This document shows, one piece after another, positions 50,443 to 60,172 of a DNA stretch of 64,000 nucleotides (the stretch's first letter is position 1; every line of letters starts with the position of its first letter). The notes below the pieces were generated by a model that worked only from the letters and a program-made list of their open reading frames with translations, made no database searches and had not been told where the DNA came from. Made by a program: the position numbers and the translations under genes. Origin of the DNA: Methanomicrobia archaeon DTU008 (GTDB taxonomy: Archaea; Thermoplasmatota; Thermoplasmata; Methanomassiliicoccales; Methanomassiliicoccaceae); assembly GCA_001512965.1 (NCBI GenBank), contig LFRW01000035.1, positions 72,249 to 136,248 on the forward strand. Direction: 5' to 3'.

Positions 50443-52263
50443 ATGATGAGAACGCACACATGCGGAGAGCTGCGCCCCGACCATCTGGGACAGAAGGTCA
50501 CTCTGGCAGGTTGGGTACGGTTCTCCCGCGACCATGGCGGAGTGCAATTCATCGACCTCGCGGACACCTATGGCATAACCCAGGTCGTGTTCGACCCTGA
50601 GGCGATGGAGGATCGTGCGGCCGTCGAAGGCCTAGAGAGTCTGTTCAAGACCTTCGGCCGAGAGTCTGTAATCTCGGTCCATGGTGTGGTGCGAAATAGG
50701 GTGGAGGGGACCGAGGATCCCCGCAACCCGACCGGACAGGTCGAGGTGTTCATCGAGAGCGCCGAGCTCTTGAACCATTCTCGCCCGCTCCCCTTCGAGG
50801 TGGCCGAACAGAAAGGTTCGCTGCTCCCTGGAGAGGACCTCAGGCTACGCTATAGATATCTCGACCTTCGAAGGACCGAGATGTCCAACAACCTCCGCTT
50901 CCGCCATCGCGTAATAGCCGCAGCCCGCCGCTACCTGGACAACGCTGGCTTCGTGGAGGTGGAGACGCCGATACTCACGAGGAGCACCCCCGAGGGCGCA
51001 AGGGACTTCATCGTCCCCTCGCGCATAAACCCCGGCAGCTTCTATGCGCTACCACAGTCCCCCCAGCTGTACAAGCAGATGCTGATGGTGGCAGGCATCG
51101 ATCGCTACTATCAGGTGGCTCGCTGCTTCCGCGACGAGGACTCCCGCTCGGACCGTCAGCCGGAGTTCACCCAGCTCGACGTGGAGATGTCGTTCGTGGA
51201 CGAGACCGACGTCCAGGGACTGATCGAGGAAGTGCTGGCGAGCATATGGAAGGAGATCTACGGCAAGGACCTGCCCATACCATTCCCGCGAATAACCTTC
51301 TACGACGCCATGCACCGCTACGGGACGGACGCTCCGGACATCCGATACGGGCTCGAACTTCACGATGTGACGGACATCGTGCAACGCGCCAACTACGAGA
51401 TCTTCCGACGAGTGCTGTCCAAGGGCGGCAGGGTGGTGTGCATGAACGTCAAGGCGGAGTACACCCACGCCACGACCGCCGACGACACCATGATAGGACG
51501 GAACGAGGTCGACCGGCTCATAGAGTGGGCCAAGACCCAGGGCATGGGCGGCCTGACGTGGATGCGCATGATCGACGGAGAGCTGACCTCCAACATCGTG
51601 AAGTACTTCCCCTCCGACGTCACCGCCGACCTGATCAAGGAGATGGATGCCAAGGATGGAGACCTCTTGCTATTCCTGGCCGGCTCCGAGATCGCCGCCC
51701 TGAAGGCAGGCGGGGAGCTACGCCGGAAGCTTGCCCGGGACCTCAAGCTGCTAGAGGGGAAGGACCACCAGTTCGTGTGGCTGGTAGGATGCCCCCTGTT
51801 CCAGAGGGATCCGCTCACTGGACAGTTGGACACCTTCCACAACCCGTTCGTCCGGCCCGACGGCTGCCTCGGGGAGGGAGGGGACGACGCCTGCCTGGGC
51901 GGGCATTCCTACGACCTGGTGATGGACGGCAACGAGATAGGGAGCGGTTCCCTGCGTTGCCACGATCCCGAGGTGCAGAGGCAGGTATTCCGCAAGCTGG
52001 GCATGAGCGACGAGAGGATCGAGAACGATTTCGGCTTCTTCCTGGAGGCCCTCTCCTACGGCGCGCCGCCACACGGGGGCATCGCACTGGGCATCGATCG
52101 CCTGGTATCGATAATGCTTGGCAAGGATTCCATTCGCGAGGTCATCGCGTTCCCCAAGAACAAGAAGTTCCAGGGGCTGATGGACCGCTCCCCCGCTCCA
52201 GTCGAGGAGTCCAAGCTCGCCGAGCTTCAGATCCTGTCCCTTGCCGGGGACGAGGAAGAGTGA
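50443..52263 (+). CDS. aspS: aspartyl-tRNA synthetase, bacterial type (606 aa with GAD insert); probably non-discriminating
   Basis: RTHTCGELRPDHLGQKVTLAGWVRFSRDHGGVQF; LRLRYRYLDLRR; QSPQLYKQMLMVAGIDRYYQVARCFRDEDSRSDRQPEFTQLD; full bacterial-length architecture. Confidence 0.94.
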   Translation: MMRTHTCGELRPDHLGQKVTLAGWVRFSRDHGGVQFIDLADTYGITQVVFDPEAMEDRAAVEGLESLFKTFGRESVISVHGVVRNRVEGTEDPRNPTGQVEVFIESAELLNHSRPLPFEVAEQKGSLLPGEDLRLRYRYLDLRRTEMSNNLRFRHRVIAAARRYLDNAGFVEVETPILTRSTPEGARDFIVPSRINPGSFYALPQSPQLYKQMLMVAGIDRYYQVARCFRDEDSRSDRQPEFTQLDVEMSFVDETDVQGLIEEVLASIWKEIYGKDLPIPFPRITFYDAMHRYGTDAPDIRYGLELHDVTDIVQRANYEIFRRVLSKGGRVVCMNVKAEYTHATTADDTMIGRNEVDRLIEWAKTQGMGGLTWMRMIDGELTSNIVKYFPSDVTADLIKEMDAKDGDLLLFLAGSEIAALKAGGELRRKLARDLKLLEGKDHQFVWLVGCPLFQRDPLTGQLDTFHNPFVRPDGCLGEGGDDACLGGHSYDLVMDGNEIGSGSLRCHDPEVQRQVFRKLGMSDERIENDFGFFLEALSYGAPPHGGIALGIDRLVSIMLGKDSIREVIAFPKNKKFQGLMDRSPAPVEESKLAELQILSLAGDEEE

Positions 52264-52284
52264 GCACGGCTCAAACCCTTTTGC

Positions 52285-53634
52285 TCAAACTCTTTTCTCC
52301 AGTTCTTTCCTTATCATGTCGGAGACCTCCTTGGACGCGTAGCGCCCTTGCGTCTCCTTCATGACCTGGCCGATGAGGAAGTTGGCAGCCCTGGGGTTGT
52401 TGCGGTAATCTTTCACGACCTCGGGGTGTTCGTCGACAAGCCGGACCACCAGCTGCTCCAGGTCACCCTGGGCGGTCGGCGCCGTGGCGATCACGGCCTC
52501 CCGTCCGGCAAGGACGTCCAGGCGCATCCTGGCCTCGGCATCGGTGATGGCTCCCGTATGCACCTCCTCGATGATCGGGACCACTTTCTCCCCTGCTCCA
52601 TCCCCATGGCGCTCTTGCAGCTCCTTCCAGTGCGAGGACAGCGGACCAAGGGTCCAGGTGGTGGCGGTCTCGGCCCCGAAGCGTGCGGCCAGCGTCTCGA
52701 ACAGGTCGGCCAGCTCCCATGAGGTCAGCACTATCTGCCGGGCCGAGGACGAAGCAAGGCCATGTTCCCGTTCCAAGCGGGATGCGCGGGCCAGGGGGGT
52801 TTCCGGCACCTCGAGGGCGCGAGCCATCTGTCCGATGTTGAAGGTACCAAGGTCCGGTTCGCCGATGTAGCCGTAATCCTCCTCGAACTCCTTCTCCCTG
52901 GATGGCAGCGTGGTGCCTCGCTCCTCATCGTAACGTCTCGTCTCCCGGGTTATCTTCTTGCCGGCGGCGAGAAGCTTACTCTGTCTCTTGACCTCGAACT
53001 TCAGTCCTCGTTCGATGTTCTTCAGCCCGTTGATGTTCTTGATCTCCACACGCTCCTCGCCCACCGAGATGTTGGCATCCGCCCTCACCGTGGTCTCGTC
53101 CTGTGCCGAGAGGCCGATAAGGTGGCGGAGTTCGATGAGCAGGTCGGAGAGGAATGCCCTTGCCTCTTCCGGAGACGTCAGGTCCGGGGCGGTGACGATC
53201 TCGACCAGTGGCACGCCGGACCGGTTATAGTCGACGAGGGCGATCTCCTCTCCAGCGCGACCGGCACGCTTTATACGACCGGGGTCCTCCTCGATGTGGA
53301 TCTCCCATATGCCGATCCTGCGCCCCCCGACGGTGAAGTGGCCATCCCTCCCCAGGGGAGTCTCATATTGGGTTATCTGGAAGTTCTTGACGAGATCGGG
53401 ATAGAAGTAGGTCTTGCGCGAGAACCATACCCTCTCGCTGATGGTACAGTTCAGGAACTTGGCTATGGATATGCCCATTTCCAGGGCCCTGCGGTTCAGC
53501 ATGGGCCTCGACCCTGGGAAGCCCAGGCAGATCGGGCATACTGATGAGTTCACCTCGTCACCAGCTGTCGAGCAGGAGCAGAACAGCTTGGTCCGGGTTG
53601 GCAGTTGAATGTGGATCTCCAGACCGATCTTCAT
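52285..53634 (-). CDS. gatB: Asp/Glu-tRNA amidotransferase subunit B
   Basis: MKIGLEIHIQLPTRTKLFCSCS, PICLGFPGSRPMLNRRA, GVPLVEIVTAPDL. Confidence 0.95.
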   Translation of the reverse strand: MKIGLEIHIQLPTRTKLFCSCSTAGDEVNSSVCPICLGFPGSRPMLNRRALEMGISIAKFLNCTISERVWFSRKTYFYPDLVKNFQITQYETPLGRDGHFTVGGRRIGIWEIHIEEDPGRIKRAGRAGEEIALVDYNRSGVPLVEIVTAPDLTSPEEARAFLSDLLIELRHLIGLSAQDETTVRADANISVGEERVEIKNINGLKNIERGLKFEVKRQSKLLAAGKKITRETRRYDEERGTTLPSREKEFEEDYGYIGEPDLGTFNIGQMARALEVPETPLARASRLEREHGLASSSARQIVLTSWELADLFETLAARFGAETATTWTLGPLSSHWKELQERHGDGAGEKVVPIIEEVHTGAITDAEARMRLDVLAGREAVIATAPTAQGDLEQLVVRLVDEHPEVVKDYRNNPRAANFLIGQVMKETQGRYASKEVSDMIRKELEKRV

Positions 53635-54959
53635 GCTCCCCCCTCCGGTCGGCGGTATTGGAACTCCCTCTCCCAGCGTGCCGCCAGGGAGAGCAGGCGC
53701 CCTTCCTCCCAATGGGGCGCCACCAGCTGCATCCCGGCCGGGAGCCCATCGATGTATGCGCACGGCAGCGATATGTGAGGGAGCCCTGCCAGATTGGGCG
53801 GGACGGTGAGGAAGTCCGCGTGGTACGCCTCCAGTGCCGACATCTTCTCCACCTCGTCCAGTCGCGGCGCCACGAAGGGCATGGTGGGTGTTAGGACGGC
53901 GTCAACTTCGCGGAACTGCCGCTCATATGCCTGGATCACGAGCTTCCTCACCTGTAAGGCCTTGATGTAGTATCGGTCGCGGAGGCCGACCATGCGACAG
54001 AACGTACCCAGGAGGATGCGCCTCTTGGCCTCATTGCCAAGGTCTTTCGAGCGAACTTGTGAGAAGAGCTCGTTGAAACCCAGGTCCGTCTCCTCCACGA
54101 TGTCCCCATACCGCATGCCGCAGTAGCGAGCCAGATTGGTCGACGCTTCAGCGGTGGCCAGGATGTAGTATGCGGGGAGGGCGAAGCGGAGCTCTGGCAT
54201 GGCCACCCTTCGAACCTCGACCCCCATGCCCTCCAATCTGCCGACCGCCTCCTCGAAGGCCTTGCGCACGCCATCGGACAGGCCGGCCAGCGCCTCCTCC
54301 GGGATCGCCACCGAGCCGACATCCCCTTCGATGCTGAGAGGGGGCTGAACCTGGCTGGTGGGGTCCAGGGCATCTGGGCCGCTGATGACCGGCAGGTATC
54401 TAGCTATCATATCCGAGGATGAGGCGAGCAGGCCTATCTTGTCGAGCGAGTTGCCATAGTCTATGAGGCCCCACCGGGAGACCCTCCCGTAGGTGGGCAC
54501 CAGTCCGACCACGCCACAGAAGCTGGCCGGACAGGATATCGAGCCGCCGGTGGACACGCCGATGGAAAGGTGTCCGTCAAGGACGCTGGCCGCGGCCCCT
54601 GCCCCTCCTGAGCTGCCCCCGCAGCATCGGGTCGTATCGAACGGATTGAGAGGGACCCCGATGTCCGAGTTGGTACCGAAGGAGCCGAACCCGAACTCGT
54701 CCATGTTGGTCTTGCCGATAAGCAATCCGCCGGCCTCCTTAAGCCTCTTTATGGCGGTGGCGTCGAATGGCGGGTTATACCCTTCCAATATGCGGCTTCC
54801 TGCCCGCGCCTGGAACTCGACGGAGCACAGGTTGTCCTTGGCGGAGAAGTGAAATGAGTGGCCGCCCTCATAGGCGAGAGGGTCCTCCAGTTTCTCTGCG
54901 AACATCCGATATCTTTCGTCCGCAAGCCGAACCGTCGTTGCAAGGTCCTTTCCGGTCAT
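53631..54959 (-). CDS. gatA: Asp/Glu-tRNA amidotransferase subunit A
   Basis: amidase signature GKTNMDEFGFGSFGTNSDIG, GGSSGGAGAAASVLDGHLSIGVSTGGSISCPASFCG. Confidence 0.94.
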   Translation of the reverse strand: MTGKDLATTVRLADERYRMFAEKLEDPLAYEGGHSFHFSAKDNLCSVEFQARAGSRILEGYNPPFDATAIKRLKEAGGLLIGKTNMDEFGFGSFGTNSDIGVPLNPFDTTRCCGGSSGGAGAAASVLDGHLSIGVSTGGSISCPASFCGVVGLVPTYGRVSRWGLIDYGNSLDKIGLLASSSDMIARYLPVISGPDALDPTSQVQPPLSIEGDVGSVAIPEEALAGLSDGVRKAFEEAVGRLEGMGVEVRRVAMPELRFALPAYYILATAEASTNLARYCGMRYGDIVEETDLGFNELFSQVRSKDLGNEAKRRILLGTFCRMVGLRDRYYIKALQVRKLVIQAYERQFREVDAVLTPTMPFVAPRLDEVEKMSALEAYHADFLTVPPNLAGLPHISLPCAYIDGLPAGMQLVAPHWEEGRLLSLAARWEREFQYRRPEGGA

Positions 54960-55228
54960 GTCAGTCTTGGCCCCCTTACCCAACCGTCCGCGGCACGCAT
55001 CTCCCGCCGCAGCCTTTCTGGGTCAGGATACGGCTTCACCTCATCGTCTCGCAACCGGTCCTCAACTGGAACGGGGCCTGGATCGAAGTCTTCCATGGCG
55101 GGCGCCTCGTCCAGGACCTCGAACGCGGACAGGATGTCCTCTAGTTCGGCGGCATATCGGCCAACCTCTTCATCGGTGAGATCGAGCCTTGCCACCCTGG
55201 CGACCTTTCGGACCATCTCCTCGTCCAT
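54956..55228 (-). CDS. gatC: Asp/Glu-tRNA amidotransferase subunit C
   Basis: VRKVARVARLDLTDEEVGRYAAELEDILSAFEVLDE; ATGA overlap with gatA. Confidence 0.92.
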   Translation of the reverse strand: MDEEMVRKVARVARLDLTDEEVGRYAAELEDILSAFEVLDEAPAMEDFDPGPVPVEDRLRDDEVKPYPDPERLRREMRAADGWVRGPRLT

Positions 55229-55335
55229 GATACACCTCGGAAAATCGCCCGATTATTATGACCTGGCTATTTATTGCTTTGCCGTTCACCATGGGCCCCC
55301 AGCGGTCCGCCCGCCTGGCCCCTGAGAAACCTTTT

Positions 55336-55354
55336 TGTAATCCATGGGATTACA
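55336..55354. promoter_or_regulatory. palindrome TGTAATCC-atg-GGATTACA upstream of TPR gene
   Basis: Perfect 8-bp arms, 3-nt centre, 18 nt before the ATG. Confidence 0.55.
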
Positions 55355-55371
55355 TTCCTCGAGGTGCTCAG

Positions 55372-55869
55372 ATGGAGGAAGTCGAAAAGCTGATGAAGCA
55401 GGCATATCAGGCTTTGGCCGATGGAGATTATCCCAAGGCCCTATCCAGGTTCGAAAAGGTCACCAAGGTCGATCCGTCCAATCCGGAAGGATGGTATGGA
55501 AAGGCGGAAGCGGGCGTGCTCGTGCCCAAGGTGAAGACGGAGGACATCCTTGAGGCGTACAAGAAGGCAGCAGAGCTGGATCCCAAGAACCCGATGTATC
55601 ACAGCTCCATAGGCTCTTTCTGCGTGGAGGCCGGACTGTTCAACGACGCCGAGGCCGCCTACAAGAAGGCCGCCGAACTGGACCCCGAGAACGCTCCTTA
55701 CTATTACTCAGAGTTCGGCGTGGAATACTTCCGGCGCGCCCCTGTGGTCATGGAGGATTATCTGGACGACAAGAGCGAGGAGATGATCATGAGGAAGTCC
55801 CTGAAATATCTCCTTCTCGCGATCGGTCTAGATGAGGAAGGCGCTCTGGAACTGCTGCAGCGCAAGTGA
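55372..55869 (+). CDS. TPR-repeat protein
   Basis: Repeated ...ALADGDYPKALSRFEKVTKVDPSNPEGWYGKA / AYKKAAELDPKNPMYHSSIG / AYKKAAELDPENAPYYYSEFG. Confidence 0.85.
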   Translation: MEEVEKLMKQAYQALADGDYPKALSRFEKVTKVDPSNPEGWYGKAEAGVLVPKVKTEDILEAYKKAAELDPKNPMYHSSIGSFCVEAGLFNDAEAAYKKAAELDPENAPYYYSEFGVEYFRRAPVVMEDYLDDKSEEMIMRKSLKYLLLAIGLDEEGALELLQRK

Positions 55870-55871
55870 TC

Positions 55872-56543
55872 TCACAACAGGCCTAGCTTCTCCAGCCCAT
55901 CGATCACTCCCTCGGCGTGCTCTTTCTGGCTGATATAGCTGGCCGCCGCCTTAGCGGCAGGTGAGGCGTTCGCGACCGCCACCGAGAAGCGGCATTGGCG
56001 GAACATGCTGGCATCATTGTCAGAGTCGCCGAAGGCGGCGATCTCATCCATGCGGACGCCTATGATCTCCGCCATTCTTTTCACACCTGCCCCTTTTCCA
56101 TGGCCCGCGTTCATGATGTGAATGGCGAAACCGGTGCGTTCCACCTCGAGCTCCCATCCTTTCAACAGCTCCCTTATCCGATCCAGATCGGCCCAGCGTT
56201 CAATCGCCACCTCCGTACGTCGCCACCGGTTGGTGAACAGCTCCTGGACCTCCATGTTCCTCTGGAGGACCTCCAGCGCCTTCCTCGGAAGCGTCATGTC
56301 GAACAGCTCGATGACCTCCGTGCCGTGACACACCACCCCTCCATTCTCGGCGACAATCGGGCCTTTCAGGCCCATGTACGTGCATAGCCCATATGCTATG
56401 GGAAGGACGTTTCCGGATACCAGGCTGACGATGGTGCCACCCTCTTGCACGCGACGAAGGGCCTCTACACCGCGAGTGCTCAGCAGCTTGTTGCGATCGG
56501 TAAGCGTCCCGTCGATGTCAACCGCTATCGCCCTGATCCCCAT
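55872..56543 (-). CDS. phosphoglycolate phosphatase, archaeal HAD type
   Basis: AIAVDIDGTLTDRNKLLS, SGN, ENGGVV, GDSDNDASMF. Confidence 0.88.
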   Translation of the reverse strand: MGIRAIAVDIDGTLTDRNKLLSTRGVEALRRVQEGGTIVSLVSGNVLPIAYGLCTYMGLKGPIVAENGGVVCHGTEVIELFDMTLPRKALEVLQRNMEVQELFTNRWRRTEVAIERWADLDRIRELLKGWELEVERTGFAIHIMNAGHGKGAGVKRMAEIIGVRMDEIAAFGDSDNDASMFRQCRFSVAVANASPAAKAAASYISQKEHAEGVIDGLEKLGLL

Positions 56544-56841
56544 GGCACATCGATGGAGTTCAATGGGATAAAGCATGTCCGGGCCGGTCTGCGGCCGAAA
56601 CCTCTCCCTGGGAGTTCGTTTCCGTCGACCTGTAAAACCCATAATATAATTATATAATCGTATAATAATACCCCCAGCCGGTGGGGATCATGTGGCTCCG
56701 CTCGTCGCGAACATCTGAAGCGGCGCGCAATGGTTAAATCTTGCAAGTTGCCACACCGAAGAGGAGGAGGTATGATGCCTGGGGGCCAGTTCGGCGAGAG
56801 CTCTCGTCATCTCGGTCTGTGGCGTTACGGAGCGATGATCC

Positions 56842-59199
56842 ATGATCAGGACTGAGGGTAAGGGACGGGAGAGAGAGGGGTTGCACAGCGATGAGGTCAT
56901 GATACTCCTGGTGGAGGACAACCCCGGGGACGTAGGTCTGATGAAGGCAAGCCTGGAGGACTCGCAATACCACCATCTGGCCGTTCTACATGCCGACCGG
57001 CTGCAGAAGGCGGTCGAGATGGTGCTCACCGAACCCCTGGACATCATACTGCTCGATCTCGGATTGCCCGATTCATCGGGACTTGACACCGTGGATAGGA
57101 TGATAAAGGCGGCTGGACCCATCCCCATCGTGGTCCTGACCGGATACTCGGACGAGAACCTTGGCCTCGAGGCGGTGCGGAGAGGCGCTCAGGACTATCT
57201 CATCAAGGGAGAGGTGGACAGCGCCTCCCTGGAACGCTCCATACGTTATTCGATCCAGAGGCGCAGGGCACTGGAGGAGCTCAGGGAGAGCAATCAGAGA
57301 TACCACAGCCTGTTCAATGACAATCATGCGGTCATGATAATGATAGATCCCGTCGATGGCAACATCGTGGACGTGAACGAGGCAGCGGCGGACTTCTATG
57401 GCTATCCAAGAGAAAGGTTCACCACGCTCAACATCACCGATCTGGTATCATTGCCATCCGATGAGGTTTTCAAGATCCTGGGCAGAGCAGCCTCCAAGGA
57501 CCAACAGCACCTGTTCCTGAAGAACCGCCTTTCTGATGGTTCGGTGAGAGACGTTGAGATGTTCAGCGGCCCCATCAACATCCGAGGACGAGTGATCCTC
57601 TATGCCATCGTGCATGACGTCACCGAACGTAAGAGGGCCGAGGAGGAGAGGGAACGGCTCACCATGGAGCTCGCCCAGCAGCACGACCTATTGCAGACGG
57701 TCATCGAGAACTCCCCATTCAGCATAATGGTGCTTAGCGGTCCCGATCTGGTGGTAAGGCTGATCAATCCCGCGGCCGAGGACATCATCGGCCCCATGGT
57801 CTCCGAGGCGACAGGTCGCCCAGTGGCGCAGCTACCTATCATGAGAGGGGGCGGCACCACAGACCTGTTGGAACTTGTCGAGGAGGCAAGGCGGAAAGGT
57901 TCACCTGTCATCATGAAGGAACTGGATGTCACACAACTGCTCAATGGTACTCCGGCGTTCTGGCATGTGGCGGTGATACCACTGCCGGACCCGTTCGGGG
58001 ACAAGGACGTACTCTTCATGATCCAGGACGTGACCGAGCAGGTCCTGGGACGGCGACAGATCGAGGAACTGGCGCAGCGCGCGGACTCCGAGCGCAGACG
58101 GCTTCGAACCATCCTGGACAATCTTCCGGTGGGGGTCATCGTCGCCGACAAGGACGGCAGGGTGCTGGAGCGCAACGACATCGTGGACGTCATATGGGGC
58201 GGTAGGACGACGCACGGTAGGATGGTCGGTGAACGCAGCGAGAACAAGGGATGGTGGGCCGATACGGGCATGGCCGTTCGGTCGGAGGAATGGCCCCTAT
58301 CAAGGGCGGTAAAGTTCGGCGACACTGTGGTAGGCGAGGTCATCGACATACAGAGACTGGACGGCACTCGCGGGACCATCATATCATCGGCCTCCCCCAT
58401 CCGTGACGCTGATGGAAAGATCTTCGGAGGCGTGGAGGTCGTGCAAGACATCACCCGGCAGAGGAAGCTCGAGCATGACGCCATAGAGGCGAAGGAGCAG
58501 GCTGAGCTGTACATCGACCTGTTGTCCCATGACATCAGCAACATGAATGCCGCCATCAGAGGCTACCTGGAGCTAGCGCTGGAGAAGATGGACATCGAGG
58601 AGAAGAACAAGCAATACTTCACCAAGCCCATATCCATCATCGAGACCAGCAACCGTCTCATCGAGAACGTGCGCAAGATCCAGCAGGTGGAGGGCCAGGA
58701 GGCCAAGCACGGGCTGATAGATCTAGGATGGCTCCTCGAGGACGTCCGCGCGGAGGCGGAGAAATATCCAGGCCGGGAGGTCAAGATCAACTACAAGACC
58801 ACCATAAAGAAGTTCGTCGTCGCAAGCGAACTGCTGAGAGACGTTTTCGACAACATAATCTCGAACGCCATAAAGCATTCCACCGGACCGGTGGAGATAT
58901 CGATCTCGCTGTCAAAGATGTTCGAGAACGGGCGGGAATACTACAAGGTTTCGATAGAGGACAACGGTCCGGGCATATCCGATGAGCTGAAGAGCAAGCT
59001 CTTCCAGCGAAAGCAGAGGGGAAGGTCCAAGACCGCCGGCAGCGGTCTCGGCCTGTTCCTGGTGAAAAAGTTGGTGGAAGACTTCCACGGCCGAGTATGG
59101 GTGGAGGACCGCGTCCCGGGGGACCACACACAAGGGGCAAAGTTCGTGGTGATGCTGCCCGCCGTCTCCGTCGACGGTCGCGGGCAGGTCGCCCTGTGA
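56842..59199 (+). CDS. hybrid sensor: receiver domain + PAS domains + histidine kinase
   Basis: MILLVEDNPGDVGLMKASL receiver; PAS-like segments; LLSHDISNMNAAIRGYLE H-box; DNGPGISDELKSKLFQ, GSGLGLFLVKKLVEDFHG. Confidence 0.92.
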   Translation: MIRTEGKGREREGLHSDEVMILLVEDNPGDVGLMKASLEDSQYHHLAVLHADRLQKAVEMVLTEPLDIILLDLGLPDSSGLDTVDRMIKAAGPIPIVVLTGYSDENLGLEAVRRGAQDYLIKGEVDSASLERSIRYSIQRRRALEELRESNQRYHSLFNDNHAVMIMIDPVDGNIVDVNEAAADFYGYPRERFTTLNITDLVSLPSDEVFKILGRAASKDQQHLFLKNRLSDGSVRDVEMFSGPINIRGRVILYAIVHDVTERKRAEEERERLTMELAQQHDLLQTVIENSPFSIMVLSGPDLVVRLINPAAEDIIGPMVSEATGRPVAQLPIMRGGGTTDLLELVEEARRKGSPVIMKELDVTQLLNGTPAFWHVAVIPLPDPFGDKDVLFMIQDVTEQVLGRRQIEELAQRADSERRRLRTILDNLPVGVIVADKDGRVLERNDIVDVIWGGRTTHGRMVGERSENKGWWADTGMAVRSEEWPLSRAVKFGDTVVGEVIDIQRLDGTRGTIISSASPIRDADGKIFGGVEVVQDITRQRKLEHDAIEAKEQAELYIDLLSHDISNMNAAIRGYLELALEKMDIEEKNKQYFTKPISIIETSNRLIENVRKIQQVEGQEAKHGLIDLGWLLEDVRAEAEKYPGREVKINYKTTIKKFVVASELLRDVFDNIISNAIKHSTGPVEISISLSKMFENGREYYKVSIEDNGPGISDELKSKLFQRKQRGRSKTAGSGLGLFLVKKLVEDFHGRVWVEDRVPGDHTQGAKFVVMLPAVSVDGRGQVAL

Positions 59200-59207
59200 G
59201 CCAGGCC

Positions 59208-60113
59208 TCAGGCGCCCGAGCGAAGGTCTCCCAGCGTGGTGACCCGCTCGGCGAACGCGTTGTGCTTGTGTATGGACTCCTCGCTCTCGCTTCGAGCGGT
59301 GATGAGCGTCTCGTCCGGCAGGTCCGGGTACCGTTCCAGCACCTTGAAGAGGATGGTGCGGACAACATCCTCTACGAACTTCGGTTCGAGATGGGCCTGG
59401 AGAACAACCTTGGCCTCGTCGCTCCTCTTCAGCACCTCATAGGTCGGGCTGCTGAAAGACGCCTCCACGATCTCGATCAGATCATTGGCCTCCACGTCGA
59501 GGTCCTCTGGCACCTCCACCATGACGGAGGAGACGTTGCGCTGATTGTGGGATATCATCGGCAGGTCCTTCTCCATGGTGACGTTGGTCCCATATTGCTC
59601 GCGGACGGTCTCCATGGCGCAGGGGCAGGCGGTCATCCCTATGACCTCCACTCCGATCATCTTCTTCAGGACATCGGTGTTGCGGCTCACCGCCTGGGCC
59701 ATGATCTTGAACGATTCCAGGTTAGGCTTTCCGCTTGGTCCAGGGCGGGTCATGAAATAGTCGGCGATGACTCGTACTTCAGCATAGGTGGAGTACTCGT
59801 GCTTCTGCCTCAGAGAACGGCATAGCCCTGCAGCGAAGACCTCGATCCCCGGCAGCCCTTGGCGCAAACTCTTCTCCACCTCTTCATTGATCGCCTCGAG
59901 GTTCCGCGAGAGATGAGAGCCCTTTTGGGTGGATGGTAGATCAACGTAAACATCAATGGTACAGAAGAGCGTATTCGAGGTCCCCTCTCGGACCACCTTC
60001 ACCGGTTTCTTAACCCCCGTCACCCCTACCCGGGTCAGCATGAACCCTTTGGTGAGGCGACGGTTTTGAACGTCAGCTGAGGCCTGTATGTCCATCACCT
60101 TGGTATCGGCCAA
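59208..60113 (-). CDS. mptA: GTP cyclohydrolase MptA (FolE2 family)
   Basis: DVQNRRLTKGFMLTRVGVTGVKKP, GMTACPCAMETVREQ, SHNQRNVSSVMVEVPE. Confidence 0.93.
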   Translation of the reverse strand: MADTKVMDIQASADVQNRRLTKGFMLTRVGVTGVKKPVKVVREGTSNTLFCTIDVYVDLPSTQKGSHLSRNLEAINEEVEKSLRQGLPGIEVFAAGLCRSLRQKHEYSTYAEVRVIADYFMTRPGPSGKPNLESFKIMAQAVSRNTDVLKKMIGVEVIGMTACPCAMETVREQYGTNVTMEKDLPMISHNQRNVSSVMVEVPEDLDVEANDLIEIVEASFSSPTYEVLKRSDEAKVVLQAHLEPKFVEDVVRTILFKVLERYPDLPDETLITARSESEESIHKHNAFAERVTTLGDLRSGA

Positions 60114-60172
60114 CCAAAACCATCCTCCCGGATAAAGATATTGTAGCTACTCCCATAATATGTAAGCTTGCA

